A DNA stretch of 64,000 bases from NCBI RefSeq assembly GCF_026262505.1, contig NC_067206.1:9482268-9546267 (forward strand). Direction: 5' to 3'. The notes beneath the pieces are model-generated. The model did not search any database. It was given only the letters and a program-made list of their open reading frames with translations, and was not told the DNA's origin. The position numbers were made by a program, and so were the translations under genes. The stretch is from Trichomonas vaginalis G3 (lineage: Eukaryota; Parabasalia; Trichomonadida; Trichomonadidae). Below, in pieces: positions 52,084-64,000 of the stretch; within the stretch, counting starts at the first letter, position 1, and every line of letters starts with the position of its first letter.

Positions 52084-53658
52084 ATGAGACGATCAAGAAC
52101 TCCACGCTATTATATTTTTCAAGACGAGAACACACATCAAAAATATTTTCACAATGCAGTAACAAACGAAGTTACATGGAACCCACCTCAGGATTCGATT
52201 ATTATCGATCCAAACACATTAAAGCAGATTAAATTCGATTTCAATTCAATCCAAGTTCCTCAAGAAGTTTATATCCAGCCAACGCTACAGAAACCCGAGT
52301 CTAAATCAGGAATTGGAGGGTTCCGAAAAACATCTCTTCCGAATTTAAACCAAAATACAAGATTACATCGCGTTTCAAGCAGAAAATCTACTCTTGTTAA
52401 ATTATCTGCATCAGCTTCTATTGATAGTAACTTGTTACTCCAACCAGAAATTCCGTTTTATCTTCCAACTTCAATTACTTCTGATTCAAAGCCGATGGAT
52501 ATCAGAAAATTCGCAGTTGAGAATTTCAATACTCGTTATCGTGGAAGCATCTTCAATAAGAAAGAAATTCCTCCAGATGAACTCTTAGTTTTCGATATGG
52601 ATTCCTCTGTCTGCCCAATACTCAAATCAACACCGATCGCTCTTCAAAAGAACTGTGTTGAAATCTTCGCCTTCATTATTGGCTACTGTAAACAGCTTCC
52701 GAAAGCGCAACCAAGTGTATTTGTAGAAATGGTTGGTAAAGAGAAGCAACTTATCGACGAAACATTCATTTACTTGCTCAAATTCATACATAACAACCCC
52801 AATCCTGAAAATGTTTTCAGAATTTGGGATTTAATTTTAGTAATTTGTACGTTTTACCCTCCATCACCTCAAATCCAGCCTCTTGTTAGACATTACGTAG
52901 CAACAGATGCATTGGGAACCAAATCTGGCATCAACAACGTAGCTAAAATGTCTTATATCAGATTGGCCGCTCGTTGTGACTCTGGAGAGACATTTCCGAT
53001 GCAGCCAAGTTCATGGATTAATTTCATACCTACACATCCTTCACAGGATTACTTCATTTTCGGTGCTCCTTTACTTGAATTAGTTTTTGCGCAAAGAAGA
53101 TCAGCGCCAAAGTGCACGATACCTTTATTCATGCACAGATTCATCCACGAGCTCTGGAATGCCGGCCTTGACAAGATGGAAGGCATGTTCAGACTTCCAG
53201 GAAACAAAGTACAAGTTGATTTAATGGTTGAAGAAATAAACAACGGAAAAGATAGTTGTTATGTAGGTGCAGAACTCAATGACCTCGCGAGCTTGTTCAA
53301 GAGATGGCTCGCTGATATGCCAGAGCCTTTAGTTCCTATGTCATTGTACAATGAATTGGTCGAATCCATTAAAAACCATACAATTTTGGATTTCGTCAGA
53401 AAATTACCGAAAGTTAATCATGATACACTTGGTTACTTGGTTGGTTTCTTACAAGAGTTCGTAAAAGCATCTGATGTCACTAATATGGGCATAGTACAGT
53501 GTGCAATGCTGTTTGGAGCAAATGTTGTCAGAATTGTGTCAAATGATCCAATGGTAATGAAGGCATCCACTGAAGTTGGCAAGGAATTTATGTCTTATCT
53601 CATAACTAATTGGAATACTAGGTTTATTTATCCACTTCCAGTTGAATTTATTACATAA
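52084..53658 (+). CDS. WW-MyTH4-RhoGAP protein, ARHGAP39/Vilse-like
   Basis: 524 codons, no intron. Residues 8-34 (YYIFQDENTHQKYFHNAVTN then EVTWNPP) are a WW domain with W-x2-P. Residues about 165-325 (FAFIIGYCKQLP, VFRIWDLILVICTFYPPSP) fit a MyTH4 domain. Residues about 345-520 are a RhoGAP domain: KMEGMFRLPGN with candidate arginine finger Arg370, then LASLFKRWLADMPEPLVP and QCAMLFGANVVR. The order WW-MyTH4-RhoGAP is that of ARHGAP39 (Vilse/CrossGAP). The expected role is to switch off Rho/Rac-type GTPases in actin control. The linker between WW and MyTH4 is Ser/Arg-rich and disordered. Confidence 0.88.
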   Translation: MRRSRTPRYYIFQDENTHQKYFHNAVTNEVTWNPPQDSIIIDPNTLKQIKFDFNSIQVPQEVYIQPTLQKPESKSGIGGFRKTSLPNLNQNTRLHRVSSRKSTLVKLSASASIDSNLLLQPEIPFYLPTSITSDSKPMDIRKFAVENFNTRYRGSIFNKKEIPPDELLVFDMDSSVCPILKSTPIALQKNCVEIFAFIIGYCKQLPKAQPSVFVEMVGKEKQLIDETFIYLLKFIHNNPNPENVFRIWDLILVICTFYPPSPQIQPLVRHYVATDALGTKSGINNVAKMSYIRLAARCDSGETFPMQPSSWINFIPTHPSQDYFIFGAPLLELVFAQRRSAPKCTIPLFMHRFIHELWNAGLDKMEGMFRLPGNKVQVDLMVEEINNGKDSCYVGAELNDLASLFKRWLADMPEPLVPMSLYNELVESIKNHTILDFVRKLPKVNHDTLGYLVGFLQEFVKASDVTNMGIVQCAMLFGANVVRIVSNDPMVMKASTEVGKEFMSYLITNWNTRFIYPLPVEFIT

Positions 53659-54242
53659 TTTTTTTAAACATGATAAAAACCTCAATTATGACGTTTACCT
53701 GTATTTTCTTTTAGTCAATGTGAAAAATTCAATATATAAGCTAATGAAACATATAAATAAGATATTGAAATTTATTTTCTGCTTTGAACTCAAATCGCGA
53801 TGCTCGTTTACTCCCATTCCACTTAATATATAGTATTTTGCATTCAATTAAATTGATTACAATAAAAAATGAAAGGAAATCACATAAAAATGATATAATT
53901 CTCAAATACGTTGTCAATCTATATTAAAATTTGTTTGCATATAAGTGATGGTATTTTTGCCAATGAAGAATATGAACAAATAGCTATGTAAATTATTTGA
54001 GAAATTATATCTGATGAACTAAAGTAATACCGACTAATTTTAAAAGGTACACACACTTTTGTAATGATATTTGATCTCTCTTTACATATAATTGATTAAT
54101 CGAAAATTCTGAAATTATTCGGATTGAAACGCTGGGTCTTTATATTGTAAATCATATTTTCAATGGTAATTATTAGAAAAATCGATGATTAAATAAATAT
54201 TTGGTGAAATTTTAATTAAAGTTTGGTAAAAAAAAGATGAAT
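53659..54242. other. Gene-free spacer
   Basis: AT-rich, no supported feature. Confidence 0.5.
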
Positions 54243-54695
54243 CTATTCTTTAACGATTTGATTTTGTTCTGGTTGATCCTCAAACTCCTGCATGCCCGAA
54301 GGCCCGTTAATATGGATTGGATGCATTCTAAAACCTTTAAAGGTACAATCGGAAATTGTTATATCAGGGAATCTTGCAAGACAATTAGATTCACCTTTAA
54401 GAATAATATTATCGAAGTTTGTAAAATACAATCTTCTGAGATTGAGATTTGAAGGGCTGATTCCTTGCAATAGATTTACAAGTGGTTTTCTGAGATATTT
54501 ACCAACGATTGGTTCCAATTCATGTTGCCCTTTTACTGTAAGATTTCTGGAAAGACGAGCTGTAATAAAATCAGAAAGAACTTGTGTTTCTAACAATGAC
54601 TTGTCCTCTTCAATGTTGGCTTCAGTCTCTGTAGGTTTCTGTTCTTCTGATAAACTATGTCTTGCTAAAAGAAATAGGAAAACAATCATTTTCAT
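54243..54695 (-). CDS. Small secreted protein, unknown
   Basis: 150 codons. MKMIVFLFLLARHSLS is a plausible signal peptide, followed by an acidic segment (EEQKPTETEANIEEDKS) and a beta-type part LRRLYFTNFDNIILKGESN, ITISDCTFKGF. Those are strand-turn repeats like the rungs of a solenoid or right-handed helix. The opposite strand has a 146-codon frame over the same bases, but only the minus frame has a signal peptide and hydrophobic periodicity. No family recognised. Confidence 0.5.
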   Translation of the reverse strand: MKMIVFLFLLARHSLSEEQKPTETEANIEEDKSLLETQVLSDFITARLSRNLTVKGQHELEPIVGKYLRKPLVNLLQGISPSNLNLRRLYFTNFDNIILKGESNCLARFPDITISDCTFKGFRMHPIHINGPSGMQEFEDQPEQNQIVKE

Positions 54696-54889
54696 AAAAA
54701 TATTCCTCAGAAAAAAATTTCAATTGATATAAAATTTCATTCAAATTTTGAGTGTCTTCTCAAAAGCGCATTGAAGTTGGACTCTTAAAATTTTCATCGC
54801 AGATTTCTAACTCTATGAGCTATAATAATTGTGTTGACTTGAAATCTGTTGTATTCCTTGTCGATCTGGCAATTTTAGTAGAGATTTTC

Positions 54890-55397
54890 GGCTGTCTCAC
54901 TTTTGTGGACAAAATGCAAAAACCTATGAATTTTCCTATTTTAATTTGATATTCATAATATATAAGTATTTGTAATGCATATTCTATCTTCTAATTAGTA
55001 AAATTACATTGCCCGCCAAAATCAAAAATTTTCTATTGAAAAAATAGCGCCAAGTCCAAAAGTGTCATTTTCTCATTGAAGACCGCAGCTGGAGTCAATG
55101 CCGAAATCACTTGCTGATGTGGATGGAACAGCACTATGATTGGCCAGATCAAAGGCTGTGTAGCATCCCAGCAAGTGGATAATCGGCATTGACTCCAGCT
55201 GCGGTCTTCAATGAGAAAATGACACTTTTGGACTTGGCGCTATTTTTTCAATAGAAAATTTTTGATTTTGGCGGGCAATGTAATTTTACTAATTAGAAGA
55301 TAGAATATGCATTACAAATACTTATATATTATGAATATCAAATTAAAATAGGAAAATTCATAGGTTTTTGCATTTTGTCCACAAAAGTGAGATACTG
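54890..55397. mobile_element. 508-bp foldback element with ~210-bp identical arms
   Basis: The arms, about 54894-55104 and 55183-55393, are reverse complements with no difference that I can see over roughly 210 bp. They are separated by a ~78-bp centre that pairs further in part (CACTTGCTG/CAGCAAGTG). A 9-bp direct repeat GAGATTTTC flanks it at 54881-54889 and 55398-55406. Long arms plus a 9-bp duplication suggest a Mutator-related foldback. No coding capacity. Confidence 0.85.
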
Positions 55398-55406
55398 GAG
55401 ATTTTC

Positions 55407-55808
55407 TGAAGATTTTTTTACAAAGTGGATTGATACAGATCGAAATCTAAAACTTATAATGCTCTATATGTGTGCTTGAATGTTTGGTCTAGAACTTAGG
55501 AAACTGTTATAAGATTTTAAATTTTGAAAATTATTCACACTACCAATGTTAATATGTCGTTCCTCGCCAATATTTGAATATGTGTAATTACAATGGTTGA
55601 TCCTATTTCCTATTCACTAATTTTGATTTGATTGAAATCAATTGTTTGCTGGGAAAAATGATAATATTGATTTCATATCTAGGGAAATAGTATACTGTAA
55701 GAAGGCTAAATGAATTCTGAAATTGCCTTATTCTAATTTGCAAATGATCCTCAAGGAGATCATACTCAAAAAAAAATTTTTTTTTCTCCATTCGAAAAAA
55801 AGGGAAAA
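55407..55808. other. Upstream region of BEACH gene
   Basis: AT-rich. A minus-strand 80-codon frame here is noise-like. TCTCCATTCG lies about 20 nt before the ATG at 55809. Confidence 0.4.
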
Positions 55809-58800
55809 ATGCAGAGAAGTCCATCCTCTGCAGAATTTCTAACATTAGTTTCGAATTTTATAGATTCAGTTAATTCTGTCTCCGAAATAAAGGCTAAGGA
55901 GAAGTTATTACTGAAATATCTTGATAATCTCGAAACTTTTTTGACGAATCCAGATTTATTTTCAGGAGCGTCAAAAAATATCTCAAAGATTTATCAATCC
56001 TTGTTTTCTAGAATGTCACTGATAACAGGCAATGAAGCAGTATTATCAAAAAGTCTTGATATTCTAAATATATTATGGAAAATTGCACAATCTACACCAG
56101 TAGGATCAGATTCTGTTCAACTTTTCCTTTCAAGTTGCATATATTCGATGAAAAATTCAAACATATTGCCAAAATTTCATACCTATTTCAAAGATTTATT
56201 TTCAAATCCAGATTTCATTCATTCTTTTTTGAAATCTGACGGATTTTCGTCATATCTATCGAAAGTATATACAGTTGATTCAAATGAAATCATAATTGAA
56301 CAGACAAACAAGATTTTAAATTTGATTTCACCAGAATTCTTTACTATCAGCGAAATAACACCAGCAATTAATGTTTTCGCACAACTTGGCAAAACAGACA
56401 AGATACAACCAAAGCTCAGAAAGCTTGCTTCGATTTTATTGATGAATTTGTTCGACAAATTAAAGCAAACTACGAATTTTACTATTGACGATTTTCCTGC
56501 CTTCGACAGTGAATTTCTCATGGGATTTATTGTACATCTTCCCCATCAAAATTTAGCAAATATTATTATTGAAAACAGACCATTCATAGATATGACTTTA
56601 GAGATATTCAAACGCAAGAAATCAAAGATACATCAATCCCACATCGTCAGAGCCTTATTAGAAACAAGTCCTTACAATAAACAAAAAAGTATCTTATTTA
56701 TGATCATTTCGGACTTTATTACCGCTGTTCCTGCAGAAAGAACTGTTGAGCCAATCCTAAACTACATGTCTGACTTCAAAACTACCCAGTTTTGTGATGT
56801 ATTTTTATCATGTTTCGTAAAAACGGTCGAAATCGCAGAAGCATTCGTTAAATGTGATGGTATCGAATGGCTCGAGGATATGCGCGTAAAAGGAATCGCT
56901 GATATGGAATTATATTCTCAAATGCTGTCATCATTAGTTGTTTTACGAAGATTTGACGATTTAGATGACTTCATTGATGATTTAGACCCCAAACATCCAT
57001 TATTTAGTCTCGGGAAGCAACAGCTGGACAAGATTGTCTATGGAATGAAGACTTCCAGGTACAGACCTATTCGTGTTCCCTCATTATTTACATTACTTGA
57101 CAAACCAAGTTTCATTGATCCTTACAATGCATGGATGCTTGGAAACTGTGTTGTTAGCCAGTATTTAAAGAAAGGATATGATATATTTGATATTCCTTTT
57201 ATCATTGATATTGGTAATCGCTACATCAAGACGAAACACGTCAATTTATTGATGCAAAGACCATTTGAACTGAAAAAGTTTTGTAATCAAAAACACATGC
57301 ATTATCCATTATTTCAATTTTATCAAGGAAGAGAAGAATTCAAGATTAATGATAATTTTTCTGCTATTTCTTTTTGGTTCTGCGTTTCTGACGAACAGGA
57401 CAATATTATTAATATCTTTCATACTGATTTCATATTGATTTCCATTGAGAAATCAAAATTAATTTTGACTTTGAATGATGAAAAATATTTCTTTGACATT
57501 GATTGTAGAAAAATGACTTTTGTTTACATCTCTTTACAAGAAAAATTTTTGGGATCGATTGTCCATTTCTTCTTGAGATCAAGCATGCAAAATGAAATGA
57601 TAGAAATACGTGTTCCAGCGAGAACAAAGAATCCTTTCTCTTTCGCAGGTTTCGGATGGATTGGTCGTGGTTTGATGTTTCTTGGTTGTTCAATAAGAAT
57701 TTACAAAAACCGTTATGTTCCTGCTGATGTTTTATACAGCCATGGACCAGAATTCATTGATTACATTGATAATACTAGAATGGAAATCATCATTACTCCT
57801 TATACTTTTTGTAATCCATCGAGTAATGAACCGAATTCTTCAAATGATCCGAGAATTGTTTTGCCACCGAATTTTGTCGCTGTTCCTTATTTCGGTTTGC
57901 CAGTTCACTTCTTGTCAATGAGAAAGATTTCTGGTCTTTTCAAGTTCTTAGGAACTGCTACTACTTCTGAACAATATAATAATTTGTTTTCAACTTTAAT
58001 GAGAATTACACAAATAACTTATTTCAACTCATTAAAGTTTTGGCCGAAAATTCTTTCTAGTATGAAGAAACATCGTGAATTCATCAACAAAAGCATGTTC
58101 CTCAAAGCTCTTAAAACAGCAAGTTATCATTCACGAAGAGAAAGAATTCTTTTGAGTATTTTGTTCGATGACGAAATGTGGGAATTTGTTGATAACGAGA
58201 TTTTGATTGCTGGTTTGTTTGATTACTTCAGTGATATTGATTGGACATCTATAGAAGGAATAGAACATTTCCTTGCAACAAAAGTAATCAAAAACCCAAC
58301 AAATTTGAATATTGTTGAAATGATTTTGAAAAATCATGAAAAAATTCCAAATTTGATACAAAACTTGATATGTATCATGAAAACTAGCCATGTTTTAGAT
58401 GACAAAGAAATTACATGGACAGGAATAACAACAACAAAAAGAACTGATGTACAATTAACAATTATTCAAGGTTTCATCAATTTTATCAATGAAAAAAATA
58501 TTGAATACTTTACAAAAATTTGTGATTTTGAAAGCTTGAAATTTGTTATGTTGAATTCGAGTGAAGAAGCATGTATATTGATGTATCATCTCATGGTAAC
58601 ATGCAACATTTATTCCCCAGGATTCATGAAATTAGATCAAACATTCTTGGTTTTAATCGCAAAATTCGCTTTTTCATGTCAAATTTGGACTGACACGTTT
58701 TTGTTGGCCACAGACAATATCACGGAAAGCGAATCACTGAAGACAGCATTGACAATACTTTTGGCATTAGTATGGTCTGTTTCTTTAGTTTTAGTTCATT

Positions 58801-60811
58801 TGCATTCTTTCCATAACTCGAAAACAAACATTGAAGATTTTCATCAAATTTTATTGTCTTACAAAAACGGAATTTCTATTTTGAAAGATCACATACAAGT
58901 TCTTTATTCCCAGGACTTGTGTATTAACTTGTTTGTCTCTTGGTTCCCTTTGATTTTCACTTATACAGGGCATCTTCAAACATTTTCTGAAAATTATGAC
59001 AAATCATCAACAAATAGATCGAATATGTCAGATAATTTTGAAGCAAAACCTTCATCATCTGAAAGTATTCCACCAATGCAACCGCCACAGAAAGCTTACA
59101 GTTTTATATTGACTGTAATTCAGGATGTTTTAGGTGGTTTTGGTTTGACATTTCCTGTCTTAGAAGAAGATTTTGATTCAAACGGTTTTGTCAAGTACAT
59201 TTCTGAAGAATTTCCTTTGAATTTGTTTTTGTCATCGATTATTTACAAGTGTCCTGCGAAATTGTTTTCAAGTTTGTTCTCTAGTTTCTATTTGAACATT
59301 CCTTTCTACGAAATTGGCCGCAGTAATTTGATTATTCAGCCATTGATGCATATCTTTTTAAGGAATTGTACAGAAATAACAAATAATTTCCACATGTCTC
59401 TTTTCTTGGATTTCATTTTGTTCTTTGTAACAACAAAAGGGTTTTCAGACAGACCTGTTGAATTTTTTGAGGACTTTTTCGGTTTCTTGTATTTGACAAC
59501 TTTGAAATACAAGTTCAATTTTATCTCAAACAAAATCAATTTCATTTTGTTTGACATGTTCATGCATTCTCCTCATAAAATGATGGAAAACATTTTGCAT
59601 TTGTTTGTGCAAAATATCACAACGATTATGCCGTTTATTATTCAATCAAAGAGCTCCAAAGCATGGTACTATTTGTTCTTTACTGTTTCAAAAACTTCTT
59701 CAAAGTCATTTGACCAATTAATTGAGAAATTCACTTCACTTTTGCCAAACGATCAAAAAGAATTGAATTTCTTAGATTCCATATATGAAACAGACATTGA
59801 TCAATCATATTTCCAGTATTTGGAGAAAGAATGGCACCAACAAATGGAAAATGAAGAGAAATACGTCAAACAAAATAACGAACAAATTTTACAATTTAAG
59901 AGTACTTTTTATTCCGTTGTTTCTAGTCTCAGCAAATCGATAAACAGCCAGAGCTACTTAGCACATCAAAGCCATTATTTCAACGCGATTAATTTCAAGA
60001 AGAATCTTCAAACTCTTGAAAAAACTTTCGTTTTGAATGAAGAAATGACGAAATGGAAGTTATTCATTCAATCTCAAAAAGATAAACTTTCTATCGTCCA
60101 AAACTATGATCCAATTTGCTTCCACCTTTCGCCAAGATGCTTCCCATTCTCATGCCCAAGAATTTTGACTCCTTCTACTTTACAACCGATAGTAAATGGT
60201 CACATCACTTCATTTCCATATACATTTGTAAACACTCATCTTTACACGAAGAACAGCCAGTCTAATTTACTCGAACTGTTCAAAAGAGTGTACGCAAAAT
60301 ACGGAAATCCAATTTCTTTTGCAAAATGTGAATTGATACGTTACGATAATCGTATAAAAAGTGTCATTTTCATTTACAAAACGATGATTTTGATTTTGAC
60401 ATTTGCCGAATTGAATGATGACAATTCACTGAAACTAATCGAGCCAAACAACGATTTCCTTGTTCATTCGTTTATTGAAAGTGTTTTGATTGGTCATTGG
60501 GGACAAACAACATTGTTTAATTCTCACATTGTTATTTGTTTGTCATTGAGCACTTTAATTTGCGCCAGAAGATACGAGGCAGATTCAATCCAAGTCTGGA
60601 CATTCAAGAGTGGTCACTTCATCTTGAAAAGTGACGACAAAAACATAATTTATTTGTTCAGTAGATTATGTATTGAGAACTTCACAACACCATCAAATTC
60701 TTTTGTTTTCAACATCAGAAAATCTGAAGAAATTTACTTGAATTACGCCAGTGGAAGACTTTCAACAGAACAGATGTTGTTGGCCTTGAATTGCTTCAAC
60801 CAAAGATCATT
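55809..60811 (+). CDS. BEACH-family protein, truncated at the start of the BEACH domain
   Basis: About 1668 host codons. Residues 1-490 and 700-1400 are alpha-solenoid. Residues about 507-655 (NDNFSAISFWFCVSDEQDN ... FAGFGWIGRGLMFLGCSIRI) are the concanavalin-A-like domain usual in BEACH proteins. Residues about 1430-1640 are the PH-like module (ISFAKCELIRYDNRIKSVIF, HFILKSDDKNIIYLFSRLC). The frame then reads GRLSTEQMLLALNCFNQRSL, which corresponds to the S..EYL..LN...GRS beginning of BEACH, and stops matching exactly there. From 60812 the DNA is Polinton sequence and the frame closes at 60827. The BEACH and any WD40 part are missing. BEACH proteins act in vesicle traffic; this copy should be non-functional unless the junction is an assembly error. 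Confidence 0.85.
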
Positions 60812-62292
60812 AGTAAGTTTAACATAAGACTTGTCGAACCTTCTTCAATGAAAGATGTTGTGCTACCTAAAGATGGAAAGGATGGACTCATTATTGAGAA
60901 TGATTTTAATGCATATTAAATGAGCTTGTTCTTGAAGGTCATTCATGATGAAAAAACTGTTGTAGAAGATGTTAGCAATTGTTCAGACATTTTGAAGCGT
61001 ATAGATGAATAAGAAAAAGTTATGAAGCCGCAACAGCGGGAGGACGAAGTCCTGAGAAGTTATGTTTCATTGACTTTCTCCAGTAACGAGAACTTTTATG
61101 AGATAATATTGAAGAGAGATGATTTTAATATGGTGTAAATGGTAGCTTGGGCAGCTTTAGGCGCAATGGGAACAAAAGCATAGCATTTGGAGCAAAAGCA
61201 CTTGGTTATGACGCAGTAAATAAAATGAGTGGAGGAAGGGTTTCGAAGACATTAGATGCAAATAAAGGGAAGATTGGAGGCTGGGTTGAAAGAAGTTAAG
61301 ATTAAATAAAATAGGGCTCATAAATAAAGCATCCAATTTTGTTGCGACTGAGTCAGAAAATGCTTTAGGAAAGGACGATGAGTTTGCAAAACACGCAAAA
61401 GACTTTAATGACCAGATGAAAGGTGAAACAATGCATTTAAATAGAGTCGATGGAACTCTTCCTCCACCAGTAGTTCTTCCGTATGGTCCTATGGAATGTA
61501 TGGAAACCCTTACGAAAGACCATTTGACCCATTGACTGGTGGAAGTAATGGTATCATTACGGACGAAGAAGAAAGACAGTCAAGTTGGAGACAGACGTGA
61601 AGAAAGCAACTAAAAAGAAACCAAGGAAGAGAGTTATAAAGAATGAATTCAACGGGTGAAAAAAGAGGTTAGAAAACAGGTGAGATCTCACACTTCACCT
61701 AAATTTATTTTTGCCTATGTTTTCATACGTGTGAGGGTGGTGATATCATTTATTTTTTATTTATTTTTAAGTTTATTTTTTATTTTATTTTTATATAAAT
61801 GACGAAAACTATTGAGATAACAAACTACAACGTCATGAGTTCAAGAATTTGTTCTTTCTTCTCGTGAAAATACATTCTATCAGATACGAGGGAGAAAAGG
61901 TAAAGTTAGTTTGAGCGTTTATGAAGGAATGAAGAATGGAAAGTTTATACAAGCATTAGATACAAACGGTAAAGCGTGTTTCATTAGCTTTGTCAAAACT
62001 TACTAACATTTATTTTGACAGTGACTTTGACCTATATGAAGAAGAAAGTGAGTCAGAAGATATGACTGTTATGTGAAGCACAGCAATGGGAGGAGTTGCA
62101 ATATTTTTTAGTGAACGTATACTTTATTTTTTACATAGTGAGGTGAAGTGGTTGGGCTTTGTAAATATTTAAGGTTAAGTTAGTGTTGTCGTTTTGTGTT
62201 GTAAAATATACGTTAACGGTTTTGTTAAGTGTCAAATTCACATATATGCGGTAAGAGGAGCGCAGTGCCTCCTACACGAGACTATACTAACT
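60812..62292. mobile_element. Right end of a second Polinton copy (partial, broken)
   Basis: Collinear with 41830-43361: tail of penton-like gene 2, the small virion-type genes, palindrome area and one terminal repeat, ending with the same ACTAACT tip. The left part of the element is absent. It looks broken in well over ten places. Because the sequence beyond the tip is also the same as beyond the first copy, it is a duplicate of the region and not an independent insertion. Confidence 0.9.
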
Positions 62293-64000
62293 ATTTTTAC
62301 TGAAATTGCAATTTAATTTCAACAATGAATTATTGTTTAAAAAAATAGCACAACAGCAAGATGGACAATCATATATAGAATTATAATGCTCCAATATAAT
62401 GCTTTGATTTGATGCGTATATAATGTATTTTTTTCGAACATCTTTGTAAAAAAATTGATTTTTGTAATTTTTGAAAAAATTCGATTTTATTTCGAGATTT
62501 CCTCTATAGGGTGATAGTATATTGAACAATATTCCTATGGAGAAAATAATTGGAGTATGAGTACTTTCATTAATACTATGGGTGCCATGGTTATCGCTCA
62601 AACGATCAATTATATCTCGATTGCGTAAATTGAAAATTTTGCTATTTTCTAAATTCACGGGCAACAAAATCTTTTACCTGATCGTACATCACAATATTAT
62701 GAATGTGCGACATTTGTTCAAGAGAACCGTCAAGTTATTCTCTTCATTTTTCATGCCGCGGCGAAAAACAAAAGCAGTTGCAAAGCGGTATAAAGAACTT
62801 AGTTCAAAGCGCGAAAAATAGGGTAGAGCCATATGTCGTCAACACTGTTGAATTTGTGCTATCTGTATTATTGAGCGGCGCTACATTTTGCCAATCAGAA
62901 TTTCAATTCATGCTGAATAACATCAAATATCCGTCAGAAGCTACATTTCATCGAGTCCAAGAAAAGGTTGGTCGTGTTATCATAGAAGTTGCCAGAGAAT
63001 CTGTTAATTATTGGAAATCTCGAATGGAAATGTTCGGGACTTTTGTTGACGGTTCTTGAAGTCAGAGAAGAAATGCAATGTTTTGCTATGTACAATTTGT
63101 AGAAGAGAAACTCAAAAAAATTGTAGATTGGAAGTGATATCTAAATCTTTTAAAAATTTCAAAGTAATTTCAACGGAAATCAAATGAAATGGAATTTGAA
63201 AGCTTAAAAAGAATGCTGAAGCGTTGGAATAATGAAAAACGTGTAAATTTTTTCATATGGGCAGATGTCAAAATTGTTTCTACAATCAAAAATACGTTCA
63301 AAGGTATCAGAGATACAGAGATCCTGGACATTTTCTTAACAATATACAGAAAAAAGCTCAAAACTGCCAGAATTCAGAAATCTTATCTAGCATTTCAAAG
63401 AATTTATTTGCGTTGGCTTAGGCAACTTCTCAATGACACACATATGTCAATTAAAACAAAGAAGTTTTTATGGTTGAATTCCGCTAAACATTATGCCGGA
63501 AATCATTAAATTTTGTCCAGATCTCTGAAAAATGCAAGATGATTAACCATGAAATATGCAAAAAATAAAACTGCTATAAAAACACTTAAAAAATTCCTCG
63601 AAGATACCGTAAAAATCTTTGATATGGTAAAAAGATTCATTCAACTCAAGTAGTTGAATCGATAAACCATATCAAAGCAATGCTTGCTAAAAAAAATATT
63701 AATTGGCATGCTCTTGGCCAATTAGGATGGCAGTCACAATATTGCATTTCAATGAAAGTATGTTTGAAAACGATTGTAGCAATAAAAGAAACAGGTTAAA
63801 TTTACCAACAATGCCAGAAATGATGAACAGATATTTCAGAATGTATGATACAACAAAAGATAATCAAAGCATTCAAAAAAATTCAAAGCAAGTTCAAAAA
63901 AAGTTTGCGGCATTAAGAGCTATAAAGAGAGGTCTTCAAGCTACCAGTGATCGTATTACTCTTAAATCACATAAATAATTATTAAATTTATTTCACCCTC
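62293..64000 (+). pseudogene. Second, frameshifted copy of the Kolobok/Mutator-like transposase and flank
   Basis: Matches 43362-45068 to the window edge. The transposase region (about 62704-63978) keeps almost every codon of the intact gene but shifts frame repeatedly, for example after the FVQSAK-type start, near 63045 (GTFVDGS then stop), near 63200 and near 63500. Differences are mostly one-base losses or gains rather than substitutions. Confidence 0.8.

Noticed and set aside
54292-54732. 146-codon plus-strand frame
   Set aside because: Antisense to the secreted-protein frame, which has a signal peptide; the plus frame lacks protein-like periodicity.

Overview
The window looks like nuclear DNA of a trichomonad (parabasalid) protist. 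The evidence is long intronless AT-rich genes, very short intergenic spacers between some genes, large signalling and trafficking proteins (neurofibromin-type RasGAP, WW-MyTH4-RhoGAP, BEACH protein, eIF4G-like protein), a complete-length Maverick/Polinton, Mutator-like non-autonomous elements and a Kolobok/Mutator-like transposase. Genus cannot be fixed from sequence alone. The Trichomonas vaginalis-type initiator (TCA+1Y) is not evident at most starts, so Tritrichomonas or a relative is at least as likely.

Layout. 0-12.6 kb: a left-truncated Q/M-rich chromatin-type gene, a long gene-poor stretch, a secreted protein, an eIF4G-like gene, a divergently oriented ABCA-type half transporter with two in-frame stops, and a 936-bp Mutator-like element. 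12.6-20.2 kb: neurofibromin homologue, then a 1.3-kb segment carrying an unknown membrane-anchored gene that is repeated at 46.2-47.5 kb. 20.178-43.361 kb: one Polinton with 0.7-kb inverted repeats, a 5-bp target duplication and recognisable pPolB, integrase, packaging ATPase, capsid, fibre, penton-like and KilA-N parts. It looks young but broken, and a 1.6-kb hairpin-rich transposon sits inside its fibre gene. 43.4-50.5 kb: a transposase gene, a 5'-truncated HELGH metallopeptidase, two more members of the unknown family and an armadillo-repeat gene. 50.5-60.8 kb: a second Mutator-like copy in inverted orientation, the RhoGAP gene, a small secreted protein, a 508-bp foldback element, and a BEACH gene cut off at the beginning of its BEACH domain. 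60.8-64 kb: a noisy second copy of the Polinton right end plus its flanking transposase, joined directly to the BEACH gene.

Most unusual signals: (1) adjacent pairs of GC-rich mini-hairpins scattered at several places in the Polinton, two of them exactly between convergent genes, with copies that differ in sequence but keep pairing; (2) a palindromic GGTGAGATCTCACC block present at four sites in the Polinton; (3) a TIR/TSD-bounded element whose interior is an array of about ten hairpins; (4) a phage tail-collar-like fibre C-terminus in a eukaryotic Polinton; (5) a perfect three-way-junction fold in both Mutator-like elements; (6) a foldback with about 210-bp identical arms.
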